From: Bradyrhizobium sp. WBAH42
Lineage (GTDB): Bacteria > Pseudomonadota > Alphaproteobacteria > Rhizobiales > Xanthobacteraceae
Length of the DNA stretch: 64,000 nt
NCBI RefSeq assembly: GCF_024585265.1
Contig: NZ_CP036533.1
Location: 3,419,001 to 3,483,000, forward strand
Direction: 5' to 3'
The notes under the pieces are model-generated. The model made no database searches. It had not been told where the DNA came from and was given only the letters and a program-made list of their open reading frames with translations. Of this stretch, positions 34,467 to 42,088 are shown piece after piece. The translations under genes and the position numbers were made by a program. Numbering within the stretch: the stretch's first letter is position 1; the number at the start of each line of letters is the position of its first letter.

Positions 34467-34492
34467 AGACGGTCTGTCCAAATATACCGTCT
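34467..34492. promoter_or_regulatory. Inverted repeat in LysR-reductase divergent promoter
   Basis: AGACGGT-N12-ACCGTCT, a 7-bp inverted repeat 15 bp upstream of the LysR start and about 60 bp upstream of the reductase start. Its position suits autoregulation and activation of the divergent gene by the LysR protein. No experimental link is known to me. Confidence 0.5.
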
Positions 34493-34554
34493 ATCAGTCA
34501 GATTGTGGATCACTAGTTTCGGGGTGTCTTCAAACCCAACCCGGAGTGACCCCC

Positions 34555-35424
34555 ATGACCATTCTCGTTACCGGCGCCACCGGCACCGTTGGCCGCCACG
34601 TCGTCGAACAACTCGTCAAGCGCGGCGCCGACCTGCGCGCGCTCGTCCGCGATCCTGCGAAGGCGAACCTGCCTGCAGAGGTCACCGTCGTGCAGGGTGA
34701 CCTCCTCGACGTCGACGCGCTACGCGGCGCCTTCACGGGAGTCTCGACCCTGTTTCTGCTCAACGGAGTCGTCGCGGATGAATTCACCCAGGCGCTGGTC
34801 GCGCTCAACGTCGCGCGGGAGGCCGGCGTCGAGCGGGTCGTCTACCTGTCGGTGATCCACAGCGATCGCTACGTCAACGTGCCGCACTTTGCCGGCAAGT
34901 TCGGTGTCGAGCGCATGATCGAGCAGATGGGCTTCAACGCCACCATCCTGCGCCCGGCCTACTTCATGAACAACGATCTCACGATCAAGGACGTCGTGCT
35001 CGGTTATGGCATCTATCCGATGCCCATCGGCAGCAAGGGCCTCGCGATGATCGACGCACGCGACATCGGCGAGATCGCCGCGATCGAGCTCGTTCGGCGC
35101 GAGCGGGCTGCAACGCCGCTTCCGCTCGCACGCTTCAATCTCGTCGGTCGCGATCAGCTGACCGGCGCGAAGGCCGCCGCCATCTGGTCCGAGGCGCTGG
35201 GCCGCACGATCGTCTACCCGGGCGACGACACTGCTGGCTTCGAAAAGAATCTGAGGCAGTTCATGCCGAGCTGGATGGCCTTCGACATGCGCCTGATGAG
35301 CGAGCGCTTTCTCACGGAGGGGATGATACCCGATGCCGGCGACGTCGAGCGTCTGACCGAGATGCTGGGTCGCCCACTGCGCTCCTACCAGGACTTTGTC
35401 TCCGAGATCACGGCCTCCGCCTGA
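34555..35424 (+). CDS. NmrA-like NAD(P)-binding atypical SDR
   Basis: A 289-residue atypical short-chain dehydrogenase. The nucleotide-binding motif TGATGTVGRH is at residues 6-15 and VRDPAKA follows the second strand; there is no YxxxK active site in the usual place, as expected for NmrA/HSCARG or quinone-oxidoreductase-type proteins. It probably senses or reduces using NAD(P)H. The ATG at 34555 was chosen because the upstream GTG at 34546 lies inside the ribosome site CCGGAGTGA. Divergent from a LysR gene. Confidence 0.83.
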   Translation: MTILVTGATGTVGRHVVEQLVKRGADLRALVRDPAKANLPAEVTVVQGDLLDVDALRGAFTGVSTLFLLNGVVADEFTQALVALNVAREAGVERVVYLSVIHSDRYVNVPHFAGKFGVERMIEQMGFNATILRPAYFMNNDLTIKDVVLGYGIYPMPIGSKGLAMIDARDIGEIAAIELVRRERAATPLPLARFNLVGRDQLTGAKAAAIWSEALGRTIVYPGDDTAGFEKNLRQFMPSWMAFDMRLMSERFLTEGMIPDAGDVERLTEMLGRPLRSYQDFVSEITASA

Positions 35425-35515
35425 CGGCGGCGGCATTCCCCGATCACATCAAGGAATTCCATCATGATCTATTCCATTACGACGCAGCTCGCACGTTCGC
35501 GGATCTCTCCACGCC

Positions 35516-37249
35516 TCAGCGCGCGTGCAGCAGCGCCAGCAGCACGACGACAGCGCAGGCGAGCGCGGCCGAGGTCAGCTTCCAGAACATCAGCGGATTG
35601 CGCTCGAGGAGGGGCGTGATGCGCGTGTTCAGATAGGCCGGATTGGGATTTCTGAGCTCGAAGACGAACTCGGACATGTCCTCGTGGCGCTTGTAGGGAT
35701 CGGGATGCAGCGCTTTCCTGAGTGCGCCGTCGATCCAGCCCGGGATGCCGCGCTCGGCATCGATCGCGGGGCGATATCGCAATTTCCACGCGTCCGATCG
35801 TCCGCGGATTTTCGCAAGCTGGGCGCCGTAGGGCAGATGCCCGGTCAGCATCTGGTAGCAGATGGCGGCCAGCGAGAACATGTCGGACCGGGGCGAGCCG
35901 CCCTGCCCAAGGAAATATTCCGGCGCCGTATATTGAACCGTGCCGAGAATTTCTGCGTCGGCCGCTCTCGGCGCGGCTTCGGCGACGCCCGCGACCCTCA
36001 CTGATCCGAAGTCGATGATCTTGGCGGTACCGGTCTTGTCGATCAGGACGTTGTCGGGCCGGAGGTCCTGGTGCAGCATCTCCATACGGTGGAAGGCGCG
36101 AAGCCCACTGGCGATCTGCTCGATGATCCTGCGCACCGTCTCCAGATCGGGACGCGGATTGTCGAGCATCCACTGCCGCAACGTCTGCCCCTCGACGAAC
36201 TCGGTCGCGACGTAGAGATAATTGCGCCGCGTCGATCGCGATCGCGGCTTGAGCACGTACGGACTGTCGATCCGCCGCGCGATCCACTCTTCCATCAGGA
36301 AACGCTTCAGATAGGCCTGGTTGTCGCGCAGGTCGATCGACGGAATCTTGAGCGCGACCGTTTCCTCGGTTTCCGCATCGACGGCGAGATAGATGTGGCT
36401 GCGGCTGCTGCCATGGATCTCCCGGATGATCCGGTAGCCGTCGAACATCGCGCGCGGCTCCAAAAGAGGCGGCAATGGCAGCATCGAGGTCCGATCGAAA
36501 ACGCCGGTTTCTTCCGGCACCGCGTCGATCCGCAGAATCTGGACCGTGATGTTGTCGTCGCTGCCACGCCGATAGGCTTCCTCCACGATCGCCTTCGCCG
36601 CGCCGTCGAGCTCGGCTGCGTGCTCGTTGATGGCACTCGTGACGAAACGCGCATCGACGAACTCGTAGGCACCGTCCGTCGTCAGCAGGAAGGTGTCGCC
36701 GGCCTGGATCTCGACCGTCTGGTAGTCGATCTCGAGCTGCGGGTTGATACCGAGCGCGCGGCCGAGATAGGTCTGCTCCGACGATACGATGATGCGGTGA
36801 TCGTCGGTCAGCTGCTCGAGCGCCTTGCCGGCGAGGCGGTAGATGCGGCAGTCGCCGACATGGAAGATGTGCGCGGTCGCCGCCTTGATGACCATGGCGC
36901 TGAGCGTGCAGACATAACCCTTGTCGCGGTCATAGGCATATTGGCTCTTGCGCGTCTGCGCATGCAGCCAGGAATTGGTCGCCTCCAGCACGCGGCGGGC
37001 GGAGGTCTTCACCGTCCATGATTCCGACGTGCAGTAATAGTCCATCAGGAAGCTCTTGACCGCCGACTCGCTGGCGATCTGGCTCACCGTGCTCGAGGAG
37101 ATGCCGTCGGCGAGGACGGCCGCGATGCCCTTCAGGCTGAGCAGCGGCTCCTCCGGAATGAGGACCCCGTGAAAGTCCTGGTTGACGGGCTTGCGGCCCT
37201 TGTCGGAGTGCTGGCCGACCGAGATCTGGAGTCCGCGGGACATCGTCAT
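35516..37249 (-). CDS. PP2C phosphatase - Ser/Thr protein kinase fusion with C-terminal membrane anchor
   Basis: A 577-residue two-domain signalling protein. Residues 1-240 form a PP2C-type phosphatase with metal-binding Asp in VLADGIS (near 48), GDCRIYR (near 133), LLTTDGAYEF (near 192) and GSDDNIT (near 231). Residues 268-535 form a Hanks-type kinase: Lys in VALKIP (near 301), catalytic loop LHQDLRPDN (HQD instead of HRD, near 393-400), DFG near 413 and APE near 442. The Gly-rich loop is degenerate (HGSSRSHIY). One membrane helix lies near residues 556-574. ATG 37249 is chosen; ATG 37243 and non-ATG codons upstream are alternatives. It lies 58 bp downstream of the FNT channel gene. Such fusions occur next to nitrate-assimilation genes in other proteobacteria. 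Confidence 0.9.
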   Translation of the reverse strand: MTMSRGLQISVGQHSDKGRKPVNQDFHGVLIPEEPLLSLKGIAAVLADGISSSTVSQIASESAVKSFLMDYYCTSESWTVKTSARRVLEATNSWLHAQTRKSQYAYDRDKGYVCTLSAMVIKAATAHIFHVGDCRIYRLAGKALEQLTDDHRIIVSSEQTYLGRALGINPQLEIDYQTVEIQAGDTFLLTTDGAYEFVDARFVTSAINEHAAELDGAAKAIVEEAYRRGSDDNITVQILRIDAVPEETGVFDRTSMLPLPPLLEPRAMFDGYRIIREIHGSSRSHIYLAVDAETEETVALKIPSIDLRDNQAYLKRFLMEEWIARRIDSPYVLKPRSRSTRRNYLYVATEFVEGQTLRQWMLDNPRPDLETVRRIIEQIASGLRAFHRMEMLHQDLRPDNVLIDKTGTAKIIDFGSVRVAGVAEAAPRAADAEILGTVQYTAPEYFLGQGGSPRSDMFSLAAICYQMLTGHLPYGAQLAKIRGRSDAWKLRYRPAIDAERGIPGWIDGALRKALHPDPYKRHEDMSEFVFELRNPNPAYLNTRITPLLERNPLMFWKLTSAALACAVVVLLALLHAR

Positions 37250-37258
37250 CACCGGCAA

Positions 37259-37293
37259 AGAGGAGCCTCACCCTGATTGGGCGAGGCTCCTCT
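37259..37293 (-). terminator. Large intercistronic hairpin between FNT and kinase genes
   Basis: Perfect 11-bp inverted repeat (arms AGAGGAGCCTC and GAGGCTCCTCT) plus an inner 3-bp extension, with loop TGATT on the plus strand. In the leftward message it falls 14 nt after the FNT stop and ends about 10 nt before the kinase ATG, followed only by TTT. It may act as a leaky terminator or attenuator, or hide the kinase ribosome site. Confidence 0.6.
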
Positions 37294-37307
37294 GTCGAGA
37301 CGTTTGA

Positions 37308-38147
37308 TCAGGCCGCGACGCGGGGCTTTGCAGCCTTCTCCGCCTGGCGCTTCGGCAGGGTCATGACGTGGGTGGCATAGAGGGTCATGCCGGTGAAGGC
37401 GAGGCCGCCGACGAGGTTTCCGAGCACGGTCGGGATCTCGTTCCAGATCAGATAGTCCATGATCGAGAACTTCGCGCCGAGCAGCAGGCCCGACGGGAAC
37501 AGGAACATGTTCACGACGGAATGCTCGAACACCATGTAGAAGAACACCAGGATCGGCATCCACATCGCGATGACCTTGCCGGGGACAGAGGTCGAGATCA
37601 TGGCGCCGACGACGCCGGTCGAGACCATCCAGTTGCAGAGCATGCCGCGCAGGAACAGCGTCGCCATGCCGGCCGCGCCGTGCGCGGCATAACCCAGCGT
37701 TCGGCCTTCGCCGATATTGCCGATGGCCGCGCCGACCTTGTCGGGGGCTTGCGTGAAGCCGAACGTCGTGACGAAGGCCATCATGAAGGCCACGGTGAAG
37801 GCGCCGGCGAAATTGCCGACGAAGACGAGGCCCCAATTGCGTAGCACGCCACTGAGCGTGACGCCCGGGCGTTTGTCGATCAGCGCGAGCGGCGAGAGCA
37901 CGAATACGCCCGTCAGCAGGTCGAAGCCGAGGAGATAGAGCATGACGAAGCCGACGGGGAACAACAGCGCGCCGACCAGCGGCTGGCCGGTGTTGACGTT
38001 GATCGTGACGGCGAACCAAGCCGCGAGGGCCAGGATGGCTCCGGCCATGTAGGCGCGGATGATGGTATCGCGGGTGGACATGAAGATCTTGGACTCGCCC
38101 GCATCCACCATCTTGGTGACGAATTCCGAAGGCGCGAGATACGACAT
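37308..38147 (-). CDS. Formate/nitrite transporter (FNT) family channel
   Basis: A 279-residue membrane protein with six predicted helices, the size and topology of FocA/NirC pentameric channels. Family blocks visible are LAPSEFVTKMVDAGESK at the N-terminus, AAWFAVTINVNTG after helix 1, the GNFAGAFTVAFMMAF region, and FEHSVVNMFLFPSG with the central His-Asn used for anion gating. In this locus nitrite is the likeliest substrate. The ATG at 38147 has AAAGGAACC upstream. It is divergent from nrtABC across a 680-bp regulatory gap with a well-matched leftward sigma54 promoter. Confidence 0.9.
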   Translation of the reverse strand: MSYLAPSEFVTKMVDAGESKIFMSTRDTIIRAYMAGAILALAAWFAVTINVNTGQPLVGALLFPVGFVMLYLLGFDLLTGVFVLSPLALIDKRPGVTLSGVLRNWGLVFVGNFAGAFTVAFMMAFVTTFGFTQAPDKVGAAIGNIGEGRTLGYAAHGAAGMATLFLRGMLCNWMVSTGVVGAMISTSVPGKVIAMWMPILVFFYMVFEHSVVNMFLFPSGLLLGAKFSIMDYLIWNEIPTVLGNLVGGLAFTGMTLYATHVMTLPKRQAEKAAKPRVAA

Positions 38148-38389
38148 CAATGGTTCCTTTTGCTTCGTAAGTGAGATCGACACGCCCCCAGGCGAGCGCG
38201 GCTGAACATCATCGGTCGTGCGGGCTGCCTGCCGCGCACGAGGGGCTATGGAAAGTCTGGAAGCCTTGGGAATCGCGTCACGAGGACTCTGAAGCCGGGA
38301 GACCGCGAAGCAGGTGAGCTTCCGGGACGCAGCCGCCAGAGGCTGCATCAATGCGGCCAAGCCGCAGTCGTCGTTGACGGCAATTGCAA

Positions 38390-38405
38390 AGCAAGTTGCG
38401 TGCCG
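38390..38405 (-). promoter_or_regulatory. Sigma54 (-24/-12) promoter for the FNT-kinase operon
   Basis: Read on the minus strand, CGGCACGCAACTTGCT matches the consensus TGGCACG-N4-TTGCW at all but the first base. It lies about 243 bp upstream of the FNT start, so the leader is long and includes a hairpin at 38216-38241 (TCGTGCG arms). The NtrC-type boxes centred at 38515 are 110 bp upstream, a usual enhancer distance. Assignment is from consensus matching by eye. Confidence 0.65.
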
Positions 38406-38498
38406 CTACAGCGCGCCAGAAATAGAGAGCAATTTCAATGCAATCCCGCTCGGGCTGATCTCGTTCTGCCGCCCTCGCGGCCTCCTGATTGAGCTGAT

Positions 38499-38531
38499 GC
38501 ACAAGCTTTGTGCGTCGCACAAGGAATGTGC
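38499..38531. promoter_or_regulatory. Tandem NtrC-type enhancer boxes shared by divergent units
   Basis: Two boxes of the form GCAC-N7-GTGC: GCACAAGCTTTGTGC at 38499-38513 and GCACAAGGAATGTGC at 38517-38531, three bases apart. The NtrC consensus is TGCACC-N5-GGTGCA, i.e. GCAC-N7-GTGC. The pair is centred at 38515, 110 bp from the leftward and 111 bp from the rightward sigma54 element. A similar pair occurs before narK. Confidence 0.72.
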
Positions 38532-38625
38532 AAATCGCAAATTTCGCATGCGGAACCGGCCTGCGACAGTTTGGCGCGATCGTTATAATGCTTTGAACAA
38601 TCATCGCTTTTTGCGGTGGCAAGCT

Positions 38626-38641
38626 TGGCATGAAGCTTGAA
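38626..38641 (+). promoter_or_regulatory. Sigma54 (-24/-12) promoter for nrtABC
   Basis: TGGCAT-N5-TTGAA, with the -24 and -12 GG/TG spacing of RpoN promoters; the -12 box differs from TTGCA at one base, as does that of narK. It gives a leader of about 175 nt before the nrtA ATG. Because it overlaps an upstream in-frame ATG at 38630, nrtA cannot begin there on this transcript. Confidence 0.65.
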
Positions 38642-38653
38642 TACGACCAGCCC

Positions 38654-38827
38654 GACGCCATTGAAGCCGTCCCGCGAGACATCTCATCCGATTTTGCTGA
38701 CGCCACCAGACGGGGGTCCCCCCGTCATGCGTTCGCACGCGCCAAGGACGGCGCAACCGGACGGACGGGCAGCTCGCGCGCACAGCCGCAAATCATTCCG
38801 CAACGACGCCAAAGGACGACACTGCCT
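38654..38827 (+). promoter_or_regulatory. Structured leader of nrtABC mRNA
   Basis: About 174 nt between the predicted transcription start and nrtA. It holds an 8-bp perfect hairpin at 38709-38726 (arms GACGGGGG and CCCCCGTC) and GCAACGACGC at 38800-38809, a decamer also found in the narK leader 36 nt before its ATG. NasT-type (ANTAR) antiterminators bind paired hexaloop hairpins in nitrate-assimilation leaders; whether this leader is such a target is inference. Confidence 0.35.
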
Positions 38828-40147
38828 ATGACCAAGCGCATCCGCCGGCCCTCGGAAACGACCGGCCTCAGCCGCCGGCAATTGTTGAAGGCCACCGGCT
38901 CGACCGCCGCCCTTCTTGCCGCCGCCAAACTGAATTTCCCCGCCGGCGCCTTCGCTCAGGACGCGGGCCCCGAGGTCAAGGGCGCCAAGCTCGGCTTCAT
39001 TGCGCTCACCGACGCGACCCCTCTTTTCGTCGCTAAGGAGAAGGGGATCTTTGCCAAATACGGCATGCCCGACGTCGAGGTGCAAAAGCAGGCGTCCTGG
39101 GGCACCACCCGTGACAATCTCGTGCTCGGCTCCGAGGGCAACGGCATCGATGGTGCACATATCCTCACCCCGATGCCGTATCTGATCTCGGCGGGCAAGG
39201 TGACGCAGAACAATCAGCCGACGCCCATGTACATCCTGGCACGGTTGAACCTGAACGGTCAGTGCATCTCTGTCGCCAAGGAATATGCGGATCTCAAGGT
39301 CGGGATCGACACCGCGCCCTTCAAGGCGGCGCTGGAGAAGAAGAAGGCCGGCGGCAAGGCTGTTAAGGCCGCGATGACCTTCCCGGGCGGCACGCATGAT
39401 CTCTGGATCCGCTATTGGCTCGCCGCCGGCGGCATCGATCCGGACAAGGATATCGAAACCATCGTGGTGCCGCCGCCGCAGATGGTCGCCAACATGAAGG
39501 TCGGCACCATGGATTGCTTCTGCGTTTGCGAGCCCTGGAATCTGCAGCTGATCCATCAGAACATCGGCTACACCGCGATCACCACAGGCGAGCTCTGGGA
39601 CAAGCATCCGGAGAAGTCGTTCGGCATGCGCGCGGCATGGGTGGACAAGTACCCGAAGGCAGCGAAGGCGCTGCTGATGGCGGTGATGGAAGCCCAGCAA
39701 TGGTCCGAGAAGGCCCAGAACCGTGAGGAAGCCGCGGTGATCTGCGCCAAGCGTCAGTGGATCAACTGCCCGGTCGAAGACATCACCGATCGCATGAAGG
39801 GCAAGTTCGACTACGGCACCGGCCGAGTGGTCGACAACTCGCCGCAGCAGATGCGCTTCTGGAAGGACCATGCCTCCTATCCGTTCCAGAGTCACGATCT
39901 CTGGTTCCTCACCGAGGACATCCGCTGGGGCAAGTACGAGCCGAACTTCGACAGCAAGGCACTGATCGCCAAGGTCAACCGCGAGGATCTCTGGAAGGAC
40001 GCGGCCAAGACGCTCGGCGTCGCCGCCGCCGATATTCCGGCCTCTACCTCGCGCGGCAAGGAGACCTTCTTCGACGGCAAGGTGTTCGATCCGGAAAATC
40101 CGGCCGCCTATCTGAAGTCGCTCGCGATCAAGCGCGTCGAAGTCTGA
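38828..40147 (+). CDS. nrtA: Nitrate ABC transporter substrate-binding protein
   Basis: A 439-residue periplasmic nitrate-binding protein. The N-terminus is a twin-arginine signal (TTGLSRRQLLKATGSTAALLAA). The mature protein begins KLGFIALTDATPLFVAKEKGIF, the classical start of NrtA/CmpA/SsuA-like receptors, and has MDCFCVCEPWNLQLI and the FFDGKVFDPENPAAYLKSL ending of nitrate receptors. ATG 38828 with AAAGGACG upstream is chosen; an earlier in-frame ATG overlaps the promoter. First gene of nrtABC, driven by a sigma54 element 200 bp upstream. Confidence 0.92.
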   Translation: MTKRIRRPSETTGLSRRQLLKATGSTAALLAAAKLNFPAGAFAQDAGPEVKGAKLGFIALTDATPLFVAKEKGIFAKYGMPDVEVQKQASWGTTRDNLVLGSEGNGIDGAHILTPMPYLISAGKVTQNNQPTPMYILARLNLNGQCISVAKEYADLKVGIDTAPFKAALEKKKAGGKAVKAAMTFPGGTHDLWIRYWLAAGGIDPDKDIETIVVPPPQMVANMKVGTMDCFCVCEPWNLQLIHQNIGYTAITTGELWDKHPEKSFGMRAAWVDKYPKAAKALLMAVMEAQQWSEKAQNREEAAVICAKRQWINCPVEDITDRMKGKFDYGTGRVVDNSPQQMRFWKDHASYPFQSHDLWFLTEDIRWGKYEPNFDSKALIAKVNREDLWKDAAKTLGVAAADIPASTSRGKETFFDGKVFDPENPAAYLKSLAIKRVEV

Positions 40148-40156
40148 CGGAGCCCT

Positions 40157-40180
40157 GCGGCCGCCTTTTGAGGCGGCCGC
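40157..40180 (+). other. Intercistronic stem-loop between nrtA and nrtB
   Basis: Perfect 9-bp inverted repeat GCGGCCGCC with loop TTTTGA, 10 nt after the nrtA stop and 31 nt before nrtB. In ABC operons such hairpins protect the 3' end of the binding-protein message, giving more receptor than permease. No T-run follows, so read-through into nrtB is expected. Confidence 0.6.
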
Positions 40181-40211
40181 ATCGTCCTTGCCACGCCGGA
40201 GAGAGATAGCG

Positions 40212-41108
40212 ATGAACATGACTGCCACGAAGATCGAGGTTGAGACCGCGAAGCCTGCCGCAACAATTGCGCCGGTCGTCGCGCTGACGCCGAAGCGTCC
40301 GCCGCGCACTGAGGCTTACGCACGGATGGCGCGCGAGACGGCGGTGCGCGTGATCCCGCCGCTGGTCGTGATCGCGCTGTTGACGCTGGTGTGGGAGCTG
40401 GTCTGCCGGAGGGCCGGCTCGGCGCTGCCGCCGCCCTCAAAAGTGTTTGCGGACACCAGGGAACTGATCTTCGATCCGTTCTTCGACCATGGCGGCATCG
40501 ACAAGGGCCTGTTCTGGCATCTGTCCGCCAGTCTCCAGCGCGTCGCCTTCGGCTACTCGCTGTCGGCGATCGCCGGCATTGGGCTCGGCGTGCTGGTTGG
40601 GCAGTCGGTCTGGGCGATGCGCGGGCTCGATCCGTTGTTCCAGGTGCTGCGCACCATTCCGCCGCTGGCCTGGCTGCCGCTGTCGCTCGCGGCCTTCCGC
40701 GACGGCCAGCCTAGCGCGATCTTCGTCATCTTCATCACCTCGATCTGGCCGATCATCATCAACACCGCGGTCGGCATCCGCAACATCCCGCAGGACTATC
40801 GTAACGTCGCCGCGGTGGTGCAGCTCAATCCGCTCGAGTTCTTCTCCAAGATCATGATCCCGGCGGCGGCGCCCTACATCTTCACGGGCCTGCGCATCGG
40901 CATCGGCCTGTCGTGGCTGGCGATCGTCGCCGCCGAAATGCTGATCGGCGGCGTCGGCATCGGCTTCTTCATCTGGGACGCCTGGAACTCCTCGCATATC
41001 AGCGAGATCATCCTGGCGCTGTTCTATGTCGGCATCATCGGCTTCGTGCTGGACCGCCTGATCGCGGGGCTTGGCAAGTTCGTCACCCACGGTACCGCGC
41101 AGAACTGA
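40212..41108 (+). CDS. nrtB: Nitrate ABC transporter permease
   Basis: A 298-residue inner-membrane permease of the NrtB/SsuC family. About 45 cytoplasmic residues precede the first helix (IPPLVVIALLTLVWELV). Family blocks are LPPPSKVFADTREL, LRTIPPLAWLPLSLAAF and the ATPase-contact loop NVAAVVQLNPLEFFSKIMIPAAAPYIF. ATG 40212 with GGAGAGAGATAGC upstream is preferred to an earlier frame start. It forms the homodimeric channel with NrtA as receptor and the ATPase encoded 10 bp downstream. Confidence 0.92.
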   Translation: MNMTATKIEVETAKPAATIAPVVALTPKRPPRTEAYARMARETAVRVIPPLVVIALLTLVWELVCRRAGSALPPPSKVFADTRELIFDPFFDHGGIDKGLFWHLSASLQRVAFGYSLSAIAGIGLGVLVGQSVWAMRGLDPLFQVLRTIPPLAWLPLSLAAFRDGQPSAIFVIFITSIWPIIINTAVGIRNIPQDYRNVAAVVQLNPLEFFSKIMIPAAAPYIFTGLRIGIGLSWLAIVAAEMLIGGVGIGFFIWDAWNSSHISEIILALFYVGIIGFVLDRLIAGLGKFVTHGTAQN

Positions 41109-41118
41109 GGAGAGGGAC

Positions 41119-41913
41119 ATGACCGCCTATCTGAAGCTCGACCACATCGACAAGGTCTTCACCCGCGGCGCCGCCACCACGGAGGTGCTGAAGGACATCA
41201 ACCTGACGATCGAGAAGGGCGAATACGTCTCGATCATCGGCCATTCCGGCTGCGGCAAGTCGACCCTGCTCAACATCATCGCGGGGCTGACCGGCGCCAC
41301 CACGGGTGGCGTGCTGCTGGAGAACCGCGAGGTGAACTCGCCGGGGCCCGATCGCGCCGTGGTGTTCCAGAACCACAGCCTGCTGCCATGGCTGACCGTT
41401 TACGAGAACGTCAGGCTCGGCGTCGACAAGGTCTTCGCCAAGACCAAGTCCCGTGCCGAGCGCGACGCCTGGGTGATGCACAATCTCAACCTCGTGCAGA
41501 TGGCCCATGCCAGGGACAAGCGTCCTTCGGAAATCTCCGGCGGCATGAAGCAGCGCGTCGGCATCGCGCGGGCGCTGGCCATGGAGCCGAAGGTGCTGCT
41601 GCTGGACGAGCCGTTCGGCGCGCTCGACGCGCTGACCCGTGCTCACCTGCAGGACTCGGTGATGGCGCTGCATCAGAAGCTCGGCAACACCATCCTGATG
41701 ATCACCCACGACGTTGACGAAGCCGTGCTCCTGTCCGACCGCATCGTGATGATGACCAACGGACCGAGCGCGCGCATCGGCGAGGTGCTGGAGGTGCCGC
41801 TGGCGCGGCCGCGCAAGCGGCTCGACCTCGCGACCAACGCCACCTATCTGAAGTGCCGCCAGCGCGTGCTCGAATTCCTCTACGAGCGTCATCGCTTCGT
41901 CGAGGCCGCGTAA
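41119..41913 (+). CDS. nrtC: Nitrate ABC transporter ATPase
   Basis: A 264-residue ATPase. Walker A GHSGCGKST near residues 42-50, the Q-loop FQNHSLLPWLTV, signature SGGMKQR near residue 138, Walker B LLLDEPFGALD and the His switch ITHDVDEAVLLSDR are all present. It lacks the second receptor-like domain of cyanobacterial NrtC and corresponds to cyanobacterial NrtD; the name nrtC follows Bradyrhizobium usage. It ends the nrtABC operon; the next gene, narK, has its own promoter module. Confidence 0.92.
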   Translation: MTAYLKLDHIDKVFTRGAATTEVLKDINLTIEKGEYVSIIGHSGCGKSTLLNIIAGLTGATTGGVLLENREVNSPGPDRAVVFQNHSLLPWLTVYENVRLGVDKVFAKTKSRAERDAWVMHNLNLVQMAHARDKRPSEISGGMKQRVGIARALAMEPKVLLLDEPFGALDALTRAHLQDSVMALHQKLGNTILMITHDVDEAVLLSDRIVMMTNGPSARIGEVLEVPLARPRKRLDLATNATYLKCRQRVLEFLYERHRFVEAA

Positions 41914-41961
41914 ATCACGGGTTCACACGAGATATGCCCGCGCCTAATTAATCGACATCAA

Positions 41962-41994
41962 GCTCAATCCCTGTGCGTCGCACAGGGATTGAGC
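41962..41994. promoter_or_regulatory. Paired NtrC-type boxes forming one long palindrome before narK
   Basis: GCTCAATCCCTGTGC (41962-41976) and GCACAGGGATTGAGC (41980-41994) are exact reverse complements around a central CGTCG region, so 41963-41993 is a perfect 15-1-15 inverted repeat. Each half has one mismatch to GCAC-N7-GTGC. The 45 bp that follow are closely similar to the region after the boxes before nrtA (shared AATCGCAAATTT and GTGCGGAA blocks). The centre is 111 bp from the sigma54 element at 42089. Confidence 0.65.
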
Positions 41995-42088
41995 GAATCG
42001 CAAATTTAGCGTGCGGAAACGCCCTGCAAACAATTCGGGCAATACGAATAACGTCCTGAAATCCCTGTGTTTCCCGCGTGCGCGCAAC

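Noticed and set aside
38630..38827. Longer nrtA starting at ATG 38630
   Set aside because: This ATG overlaps the predicted -24/-12 element, lacks a ribosome site, and would place 66 non-conserved residues before a clear twin-arginine signal.
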